DNA of 14,897 nt from Tissierellaceae bacterium. GTDB taxonomy: Bacteria; Bacillota; Clostridia; Tissierellales; Tissierellaceae. The position numbers and the translations under genes were made by a program. Where the stretch lies: the NCBI GenBank assembly GCA_023229175.1, contig JALNZV010000041.1, forward strand, positions 1-14,897, written 5' to 3'. The notes beneath the pieces were generated by a model. It was given only the letters and a program-made list of their open reading frames with translations, was not told the DNA's origin and searched no databases. Shown here in pieces: positions 1 through 3,922 of this stretch. Position 1 is the first letter of the stretch. Every line of letters begins with the position of its first letter.

Positions 1-1
1 G

Positions 2-136
2 GTAATGCCAGGAGACAACGCCAAGTTTACAATAGAATTAATCACTCCAATAGCAATGGAAGAAGGACTAAGATTTGCTATAAGAGAAGGCGGGAGAACA
101 GTAGGAGCAGGAGTTGTAACTAAAGTTCTTGAATAA
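2..136 (+). CDS. tuf: Elongation factor Tu, C-terminal 44 residues (partial, upstream copy)
   Basis: This is the 3' end of an EF-Tu gene cut by the window edge. The visible 44 residues run from VMPGDN to the terminal VTKVLE and contain the domain 3 signature MEEGLRFAIREGGRTVGAGV, which is nearly invariant in bacterial EF-Tu. EF-Tu carries aminoacyl-tRNA to the ribosomal A site as a GTP complex, and domain 3 contacts tRNA and EF-Ts. The gene ends in two consecutive TAA stops (134-139), followed about 10 bases later by a hairpin terminator, so it closes the upstream transcription unit. A second tuf begins at 14787, so the genome carries at least two copies flanking this block. Identification is near certain. 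Whether the two copies are identical cannot be seen, because only opposite ends are in view. Confidence 0.97.
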   Translation, partial: VMPGDNAKFTIELITPIAMEEGLRFAIREGGRTVGAGVVTKVLE

Positions 137-143
137 TAAATTG

Positions 144-175
144 AAAAGACTAGGTCTTTTGGGCCTAGTTTTTTT
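144..175 (+). terminator. Rho-independent terminator after tuf
   Basis: An 8-bp stem, ACTAGGTC (149-156) with GGCCTAGT (162-169) including one G-U pair, closes a 5-nt loop and runs into a T-tract (169-175). A-rich sequence on the 5' side (144-147) can pair with the T-tract and lengthen the stem. It lies just downstream of the tuf stop and upstream of the rpmG promoter. Confidence 0.88.
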
Positions 176-196
176 ATTGAATAGATAGATTTTTTA

Positions 197-225
197 TTGA
201 CATACATTTTAATTTATGGTAGTTT
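197..225 (+). promoter_or_regulatory. SigmaA-type promoter for rpmG-secE-nusG-rplK-rplA
   Basis: A perfect -35 TTGACA (197-202) is followed by exactly 17 bp and the -10 TAGTTT (220-225). TGG stands directly before the -10, forming an extended -10 TGnT. The -10 hexamer is a weak match, but spacing and extension agree with three other promoters in the window. Predicted transcription start is around 232, at the base of a stem-loop. The tuf terminator lies directly upstream. Confidence 0.72.
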
Positions 226-232
226 ATATTAG

Positions 233-275
233 TAACGTTGTGGATTATGGGGTAATGTGCCCAAACAACTGGTTA
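233..275 (+). other. Stem-loop at the predicted 5' end of the rpmG transcript
   Basis: TAACGTTGT (233-241) can pair with ACAAC (265-269) and, across a 2-nt bulge, with GTTA (272-275). Inside, GGG (250-252) can pair with CCC (260-262). If transcription starts near 232 this would be the first structure in the mRNA, with about 30 unstructured bases left before the rpmG ribosome binding site. It could protect the 5' end or bind a regulator. The sequence does not say which, and I do not recognise it as a known leader. Confidence 0.4.
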
Positions 276-308
276 ACATATATAAGCTATTTGTAGGAGG
301 TGTCTTAA

Positions 309-458
309 TTGAGAGATAGAATCATATTGGCATGCACAGAATGCAAACAAAGAAATTACGTTTCAACAAAAAATAAGAAGAACAATACTGAAAGAATTGA
401 ATTACAGAAATATTGTAAATTCTGCAAAACTCATACTACCCATAGGGAAACGAAATAA
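309..458 (+). CDS. rpmG: 50S ribosomal protein L33, zinc-binding form
   Basis: A 49-residue protein begins MRDRIILACTECKQRNYVST and ends HTTHRETK. The initiator is TTG at 309, placed 8 bases after AGGAGG (295-300); no ATG lies at a usable position. It has two CxxC pairs, C9/C12 and C36/C39, which form the zinc ribbon of the C+ type of L33. The family is normally about 49-55 residues, so this is full length. L33 sits in the 50S subunit near the E site. Genomes of this group often also encode a cysteine-free paralogue used under zinc limitation; none is in the window. As first gene after the promoter at 197-225, with secE 30 bases downstream, it has the usual Gram-positive rpmG-secE-nusG order. 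Confidence 0.95.
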   Translation: MRDRIILACTECKQRNYVSTKNKKNNTERIELQKYCKFCKTHTTHRETK

Positions 459-488
459 GAAATATAACTAGGTAAGGAAGTGAGTGTT

Positions 489-692
489 ATGGCAGCACCG
501 ACTGGTACAAAAAAAGGCAGTATGTCCACTTATTTTAAAGGTGTAAAATCTGAAATGAAAAAAGTAATATGGCCAAACAAAAAAGAGCTAATTAACTATA
601 CAGGTGTAGTCATATTAATTAGCGGGTTAGTTGCTTTTATAGTTTGGATATTGGACCTATTAATCCACGGTGGATTAGGTTTTATTATATAG
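489..692 (+). CDS. secE: Preprotein translocase subunit SecE
   Basis: A 67-residue, single-span SecE. The basic cytoplasmic segment (FKGVKSEMKKVIWPNKKEL) holds the family hallmark W-P-N/K-K-x-E-L, followed by one membrane helix of about 22 residues (VVILISGLVAFIVWILDLLI) and a short glycine-rich end. SecE clamps the two halves of the SecY channel in the cytoplasmic membrane and is essential for protein export. I chose ATG 489 over an in-frame GTG at 480. The near-perfect ribosome binding site AAGGAAGTGA (474-483) overlaps that GTG and is 5 bases from the ATG. The short form is typical of Gram-positive bacteria; the enterobacterial protein has two further helices. It sits between rpmG and nusG with a 24-base gap to nusG. 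Confidence 0.96.
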   Translation: MAAPTGTKKGSMSTYFKGVKSEMKKVIWPNKKELINYTGVVILISGLVAFIVWILDLLIHGGLGFII

Positions 693-695
693 TTA

Positions 696-719
696 CAAAA
701 GGGAGGGAGGGGCCTTTTG
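696..719 (+). promoter_or_regulatory. Hairpin enclosing the nusG ribosome binding site and pairing its TTG start
   Basis: CAAAAGG (696-702) is perfectly complementary to CCTTTTG (713-719), a 7-bp stem. The 10-nt loop contains the G-rich ribosome binding site (AGGGAGGGG), and the last three paired bases are the TTG start codon at 717. This could limit nusG initiation. An alternative pairing of GGGA with TCCC at 722-725 is also possible. Confidence 0.5.
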
Positions 720-1277
720 GTTCCCATATATATGCCGGAAAAGAGTAGAGAAGAAAGGGCTAAGAACGCAAAATGGTATGTAGTCCATACTTATTCAGGT
801 CATGAGAACAAGGTAAAAGCCAACCTTGAGAAAATGGTGGAAAATAGAGGAATGATTGACGATATATTCGAGGTCGCTGTGCCGACTGAGGAATATATGG
901 ATACTAAGGGTGGGAAAAGAACAGTTAAAGAGAGAAAACTTTTCCCAGGATACGTTTTAGTAAAAATGATTATAAACGACGAATCATGGTATCTAGTGAG
1001 AAACACAAGAGGCGTTACTGGATTTGTTGGACCAGGGTCTAAGCCAGTTCCATTGTCAGATGTAGAGGTCAGGGCCTTAGGAGTTCAGGAAACCGTACTT
1101 CCTACCACAGATTTAAAAATCAAAGATGTAGTTAAGGTGATATCTGGGCCCTTTGAAAATTTCATGGGCACTGTAGATAGCTTAAATATTGAAAAGAGAA
1201 AAGTAAAAGTATATGTTTCCATGTTTGGAAGAGAGACATTAGTTGAATTAGATTTCGATCAAATAGATAAAATATAG
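717..1277 (+). CDS. nusG: Transcription termination/antitermination factor NusG
   Basis: A 186-residue NusG. The N-terminal NGN domain starts at KWYVVHTYSGHENKVK (about residue 19) and includes the family FPGYVLV motif near residue 76. This domain binds the beta' clamp of RNA polymerase. The C-terminal KOW domain covers roughly residues 133-186, with the signature VISGPFENFMGTV. NusG stimulates elongation or pausing and links polymerase to ribosomes or to Rho. TTG 717 is preferred because the ribosome binding site (GGGAGGGAGGGG, 701-712) is 4-7 bases upstream; ATG 732, giving 181 residues, would lie about 20 bases from it. The start is therefore likely but not certain. rplK follows after 87 bases that hold a hairpin and an L1-site-like element. 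Confidence 0.95.
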   Translation: MVPIYMPEKSREERAKNAKWYVVHTYSGHENKVKANLEKMVENRGMIDDIFEVAVPTEEYMDTKGGKRTVKERKLFPGYVLVKMIINDESWYLVRNTRGVTGFVGPGSKPVPLSDVEVRALGVQETVLPTTDLKIKDVVKVISGPFENFMGTVDSLNIEKRKVKVYVSMFGRETLVELDFDQIDKI

Positions 1278-1278
1278 C

Positions 1279-1304
1279 ATATAAAAGCAAATTGCTTTTT
1301 ATAT
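1279..1304 (+). other. AT-rich hairpin between nusG and rplK
   Basis: ATATAAAAGC (1279-1288) pairs with GCTTTTTATAT (1294-1304) around a 5-nt loop, with one bulged T: ten base pairs, only two of them G-C. No T-tract follows the stem, so an efficient terminator is unlikely. It precedes the L1-site-like element by 8 bases and may be a spacer or a processing site. Confidence 0.4.
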
Positions 1305-1312
1305 ACAATTAA

Positions 1313-1339
1313 GTGGGAGGGCTTATCCCGTCAAACCAC
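1313..1339 (+). promoter_or_regulatory. Candidate L1-binding mRNA element upstream of rplK
   Basis: GTGG (1313-1316) pairs with CCAC (1336-1339), and GGG (1319-1321) pairs with CCC (1327-1329) capped by a short loop. The two stems are separated by an asymmetric internal loop, GA on the 5' side and GTCAAA on the 3' side. The 5' arm GTGGGAGG and 3' arm CC-(5-6 nt)-A-CCAC resemble the L1-binding stalk region of 23S rRNA, where the arms are GGTGGGAGG and CCTTGAAATACCACC. L1 is known to autoregulate the L11 operon by binding an mRNA mimic of its rRNA site. A second copy lies at 1806-1831. Identification rests on recalled rRNA sequence and on the fold. Confidence 0.75.
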
Positions 1340-1364
1340 AAAGCATATGAGGAGGTGGAAGTTC

Positions 1365-1790
1365 ATGGCAAAAAAAGTAATGGCTTTAGTTAAATTACAA
1401 ATACCAGCTGGTAAAGCTACTCCAGCACCACCAGTAGGGACCGCATTGGGGCCACATGGTGTAAATATTATGCAATTTACAAAAGAGTTCAACGCCAAGA
1501 CTGCAGATCAAGCAGGTATGATAATACCAGTTGTGCTCACAGTATATCAAGATAGATCTTTTTCTTTCATTACTAAGACTCCTCCAGCCGCAGTATTGAT
1601 TAAGAAGGCTGTAGGTCTTGAATTAGGTTCACCAGAACCAAATAAAACAAAAGTGGCTAAAATTTCTCAGGCGAAAATCAGAGAAATAGCTGAGCTGAAG
1701 ATGCCCGATTTAAATGCTGCAAATATAGAATCAGCGATGACGATGGTGGCAGGAACAGCAAGGAGCATGGGTATCACAGTTGAAGAATAA
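1365..1790 (+). CDS. rplK: 50S ribosomal protein L11
   Basis: A 141-residue L11, exactly the usual bacterial length. The N-terminal domain holds the proline-rich KLQIPAGKATPAPPVGTALG signature and GVNIMQF, the region that contacts thiopeptide antibiotics and the stringent factor. The C-terminal domain (from about residue 70) binds the 23S GTPase-associated centre. I chose ATG 1365, six codons inside the open frame that starts at 1347, because GAGGAGGTGG (1349-1358) is an ideal ribosome binding site 6 bases before it. It lies directly after the L1-like element and ends in tandem TAA stops (1788-1793). rplA follows 55 bases downstream behind a second copy of that element. Confidence 0.98.
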   Translation: MAKKVMALVKLQIPAGKATPAPPVGTALGPHGVNIMQFTKEFNAKTADQAGMIIPVVLTVYQDRSFSFITKTPPAAVLIKKAVGLELGSPEPNKTKVAKISQAKIREIAELKMPDLNAANIESAMTMVAGTARSMGITVEE

Positions 1791-1805
1791 TAAAAGCAAA
1801 ATACG

Positions 1806-1831
1806 GTGGGAGGATTTTCCGTTAAAACCAC
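1806..1831 (+). promoter_or_regulatory. Second candidate L1-binding mRNA element, before rplA
   Basis: GTGG (1806-1809) pairs with CCAC (1828-1831), and GGA (1812-1814) pairs with TCC (1818-1820). The internal loop has GA on the 5' side and GTTAAAA on the 3' side. It shares GTGGGAGG, the CCGT-(C/T)-AAA segment and CCAC with the element at 1313-1339. It ends two bases before the rplA ribosome binding site (GGGAGGT, 1833-1839), so a bound protein would block ribosome access to rplA. L1 is itself the rplA product. Confidence 0.75.
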
Positions 1832-1845
1832 AGGGAGGTAAATAA

Positions 1846-2544
1846 ATGCCAAAAAGAGGAAAGAATTATCAAGACAGTATAAATTTAATAGATAGAACGA
1901 ATTTTTACGATGTCGGCGAAGCAATTGAATTGGTTCAAAAGACATCTAAAGCTAAATTTGATGAAACCATAGACTTGTCGGTGAGATTGGGAGTAGACCC
2001 AAGACATGCTGATCAACAAGTAAGAGGTGCAGTAGTGCTGCCTCACGGTACAGGTAAATCAAAGACAGTATTAGTCATAGCAAAGGGAGAAAAAGTTACA
2101 GAAGCCGAAGAAGCAGGAGCAGAATACGTCGGAGGCGAAGAATTGGTAGCTAAAATCCAGACTGAAGGATGGTTAGATTTTGACGTAGTAGTTGCAACTC
2201 CAGATATGATGGGTGTTGTAGGGAAAATAGGTAGAATACTAGGACCTAAAGGTCTTATGCCTAATCCAAAATCAGGAACAGTAACATTTGAAGTAGCCAA
2301 GGCAGTCAATGAAATCAAGGCTGGTAAGGTCGAGTATAGAGTAGATAAATCCAGTATAATCAACGTACCCATAGGAAAGATTTCCTTTGGAACGGAAAAG
2401 ATTTCTGAAAACTTCCATACTATAATGGATGCAATCATAAAGGCAAAGCCAGCAGCAGCGAAAGGTAAATACTTAAGATCAGTGGTCATATCTAGCACCA
2501 TGGGCCCTGGAATTAAAATAAATGGTCAAAAATTAATGGAATAA
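1846..2544 (+). CDS. rplA: 50S ribosomal protein L1
   Basis: A 232-residue L1, the normal bacterial length, beginning MPKRGKNYQDSINLIDRTNFY. Recognisable family blocks are VRLGVDPRHADQQVRGAVVLPHGTGK (about residues 46-71), the domain II segment around FDVVVATPDMMGVVGKIGRILGPKGLMPNPKSGTV, and the domain I return near GPGIKINGQKL. L1 forms the mobile stalk that moves deacylated tRNA through the E site, and in many bacteria it represses its own operon by binding mRNA. The ATG follows GGGAGGT by 6 bases. The gene is the last before a fresh promoter at 2548-2576, only 3 bases past its stop, so rplJL can be transcribed separately as well as by read-through. Confidence 0.98.
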   Translation: MPKRGKNYQDSINLIDRTNFYDVGEAIELVQKTSKAKFDETIDLSVRLGVDPRHADQQVRGAVVLPHGTGKSKTVLVIAKGEKVTEAEEAGAEYVGGEELVAKIQTEGWLDFDVVVATPDMMGVVGKIGRILGPKGLMPNPKSGTVTFEVAKAVNEIKAGKVEYRVDKSSIINVPIGKISFGTEKISENFHTIMDAIIKAKPAAAKGKYLRSVVISSTMGPGIKINGQKLME

Positions 2545-2547
2545 ACC

Positions 2548-2576
2548 TTGACATACAAATGGTAAGCTGATATAAT
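2548..2576 (+). promoter_or_regulatory. Consensus sigmaA promoter for rplJ-rplL
   Basis: TTGACA (2548-2553), a 17-bp spacer and TATAAT (2571-2576) are both perfect hexamers. TG at 2568-2569 adds an extended -10. This is the strongest promoter in the window by sequence. The predicted start is near 2583, giving a leader of about 140 nt before rplJ. It begins within 3 bases of the rplA stop. Confidence 0.93.
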
Positions 2577-2589
2577 TTTGATGTCAATT

Positions 2590-2709
2590 TAATAGTCTGC
2601 CGTAGACAGTAGGTACCCTAGGGTTTAATCTCCTACCGAGGTGACATAAGTTCGATACTAAATTTGAAACTTAGGTCTCTCTGTGTCTGCGGAGGGACCT
2701 TTATTATTG
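2590..2709 (+). ncRNA. Ribosomal protein L10 leader (attenuator)
   Basis: The leader between the promoter and rplJ has the layout of the L10 leader family. A small hairpin pairs GTCT (2595-2598) with AGAC (2604-2607). A second element pairs GTAGG (2609-2613) with CCTAC (2632-2636), with an inner ACC/GGT stem and a large 3' internal loop (TTAATCT), followed by CCGAGG. The terminator is at 2673-2708. CCGTAGACA (2600-2608) can instead pair over 9 nt with TGTCTGCGG (2684-2692), which would open the terminator. In B. subtilis L10 bound to L12 uses such a leader to promote termination. Family assignment is by position, motif and fold, not by a covariance search. Confidence 0.85.
2673..2708 (+). terminator. 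Attenuator terminator in the L10 leader
   Basis: An 11-bp stem pairs 2673-2683 (AGGTCTCTCTG) with 2690-2700 (CGGAGGGACCT), with two G-U pairs and a 6-nt loop, followed by TTTATTATT (2700-2708). The T-tract is interrupted, so basal termination is probably incomplete. It ends immediately before the rplJ ribosome binding site. Confidence 0.85.
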
Positions 2710-2722
2710 GGAGGTGAACGCG

Positions 2723-3253
2723 GTGAATGAAAAAATCCTTCAAGCTAAAGTTAAAAATGTAGAAGAGATTAAAGAAAAGATAGAAAAGGCTCAAGCCATA
2801 GTATTAGTAGACTATCGGGGTCTTGATGTAGGACAATTAACTGAATTGAGGAGCAAATACCGAAGTGCAGGTGTTGAATATAAAGTATATAAAAACACTA
2901 TGATGAGATTTGCTTTTAAAGATGCAGGTCTAGAGGAATTTAATGAGTTCTTAAAAGGACCATCTGCTGTAGCTTTTGGCTACGATGACCCAGTGCAGGC
3001 AGCTAAGATTACGACTGAATTTGCCAAGGAAAATGACAAACTTGAAATCAAAGCAGGCATTGTAGATGGGAAAATCATAGATGTGAAAGGTGTCAATGAA
3101 TTAGGAGAACTTCCATCAAGAGAAGTACTTATAGCACAAGCCCTTGGCGGATTGAATGCTCCAATTCAAGGATTTGCAAACGTACTACAAGGTACAATTA
3201 GGGGATTGGCAATAGTATTAAATGCTATCCAAGAAAAACAACAAGAAGCATAA
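2723..3253 (+). CDS. rplJ: 50S ribosomal protein L10
   Basis: A 176-residue L10 starting MNEKILQAKVKNVEEIKEKI. The globular N-terminal domain contains the family block AIVLVDYRGLDVGQLTELR, then EYKVYKNTMMRFAF. The C-terminal helix (about residues 140-176, PIQGFANVLQGTIRGLAIVLNAIQEKQ) is the platform on which L7/L12 dimers assemble. I chose GTG 2723 over an in-frame GTG at 2714. The latter is part of the ribosome binding site GGGAGGTGA (2709-2717), which is 5 bases from 2723. L10 anchors the stalk next to L11 and is the expected ligand of the leader upstream. rplL follows after 32 bases. Confidence 0.97.
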   Translation: MNEKILQAKVKNVEEIKEKIEKAQAIVLVDYRGLDVGQLTELRSKYRSAGVEYKVYKNTMMRFAFKDAGLEEFNEFLKGPSAVAFGYDDPVQAAKITTEFAKENDKLEIKAGIVDGKIIDVKGVNELGELPSREVLIAQALGGLNAPIQGFANVLQGTIRGLAIVLNAIQEKQQEA

Positions 3254-3285
3254 AAAAAGAAAATTAATATGGAGGGAATTATATA

Positions 3286-3669
3286 ATGGCAAGTGAAAAA
3301 GTATTAAATTTAATTGAAGAGGTTAAGAACCTAACAGTATTAGAGTTATCAGAATTAGTAAAGGCTTTGGAAGAAGAATTTGGCGTATCAGCAGCAGCAC
3401 CAGCAGCAGTTGCAGCAGCACCAGCAGCAGGGGCAGCAGCACCAGCAGCTGAAGAAAAAACAGAATTTGACGTAGTATTGACAGCAGCAGGCAGCGAAAA
3501 GATAAAAGTAATTAAAGTAGTTAGAGAATTAACTGGTCTAGGATTAAAAGAAGCTAAAGAATTAGTAGATAATGCACCAAAGGCAGTTAAAGAAGGAGCT
3601 TCCAAAGATGAAGCAGACCAAGTCAAAGCAAAATTAGAAGAAGTTGGAGCTCAAGTAGAAGTAAAATAG
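3286..3669 (+). CDS. rplL: 50S ribosomal protein L7/L12
   Basis: A 127-residue L7/L12. The N-terminal dimerisation domain (about 1-33) binds L10. An Ala/Pro hinge (about 35-56) follows, then the C-terminal domain (about 57-127) with the conserved EKIKVIKVVRELTGLGLKEAKELVD, which recruits EF-G, EF-Tu, IF2 and RF3. The hinge is built from three 21-bp tandem units encoding AAAPAAV, AAAPAAG and AAAPAAE. At 127 residues the protein is a few longer than many homologues, in line with the long hinge. ATG 3286 lies 9 bases after GGAGGG. A strong terminator begins 12 bases after the stop, so rplJL ends here. Confidence 0.98.
   Translation: MASEKVLNLIEEVKNLTVLELSELVKALEEEFGVSAAAPAAVAAAPAAGAAAPAAEEKTEFDVVLTAAGSEKIKVIKVVRELTGLGLKEAKELVDNAPKAVKEGASKDEADQVKAKLEEVGAQVEVK
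3391..3453 (+). repeat. Three 21-bp tandem repeats in the rplL hinge
   Basis: Units 3391-3411, 3412-3432 and 3433-3453 each follow (GCA)3-CCA-(GCA)2-X, where X is GTT, GGG or GAA. The last unit uses GCT for its final alanine. They encode AAAPAA plus a variable residue. The near-identity at DNA level suggests copy-number change by slippage could alter hinge length. Confidence 0.9.
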
Positions 3670-3680
3670 TTTTCAAACAT

Positions 3681-3713
3681 AAAAAAGGCTTTCAAAAAAA
3701 GAGAGCCTTTTTT
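3681..3713 (+). terminator. Rho-independent terminator after rplL
   Basis: AAAAAAGGCTTTC (3681-3693) pairs over 13 bp, with one G-U pair, with GAGAGCCTTTTTT (3701-3713) around a 7-A loop. The stem has an A-run on one side and a T-run on the other, so it could also work on the reverse strand. It separates rplJL from the rpoB promoter. Confidence 0.93.
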
Positions 3714-3749
3714 GTGCAAAAAAATATCCTTAAAGAAATTACTTTTTTC

Positions 3750-3778
3750 TTGACATAGGACATTCATTGTGATAGTAT
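3750..3778 (+). promoter_or_regulatory. SigmaA-type promoter for rpoB-rpoC
   Basis: A perfect -35 TTGACA (3750-3755), a 17-bp spacer and -10 TAGTAT (3773-3778) with TG at 3770-3771 as an extended -10. The predicted start near 3785 gives a 5' leader of about 138 nt before rpoB. The rplL terminator lies 36 bases upstream. Confidence 0.85.
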
Positions 3779-3870
3779 GTTTAAATGCACAATATCGCAA
3801 AAAATTACCTTATAGTATATTTTTTTACTTAATTGACAATATTATAATATATTTGTTTTGTAAGGTTTTA

Positions 3871-3891
3871 CCAAAAGTATTATGCTTTTGG
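3871..3891 (+). other. Hairpin in the rpoB leader
   Basis: CCAAAAG (3871-3877) and CTTTTGG (3885-3891) form a perfect 7-bp stem with a 7-nt loop, followed by ATATTTTAG. The downstream T-run is short and broken and the stem is AU-rich, so this is at most a weak pause or terminator. It ends 15 bases before the rpoB ribosome binding site. No known rpoB leader family is recognised. Confidence 0.45.
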
Positions 3892-3922
3892 ATATTTTAG
3901 TTTAATAAGGGGTGAAAGTTTC

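Noticed and set aside
701..714. Possible G-quadruplex in the nusG ribosome binding site
   Set aside because: Only three runs of three or more G are present; a fourth would need GG at 719-720 across a CCTTTT segment. A strong ribosome binding site explains the Gs.
1304..1309. TACAAT as a -10 upstream of rplK
   Set aside because: The -35 position 17 bp upstream is ATAAAA, with no match to TTGACA, and it overlaps an AT-rich hairpin.
3833..3862. A second TTGACA (3833-3838) before rpoB, and a TATAAT at 3843-3848
   Set aside because: The TATAAT is only 4 bp from this TTGACA. At 16-18 bp the candidates are T-rich non-matches (TTTTGT, TTTGTA). The TATAAT itself has only a run of Ts at the -35 position, so a functional second promoter is not supported.
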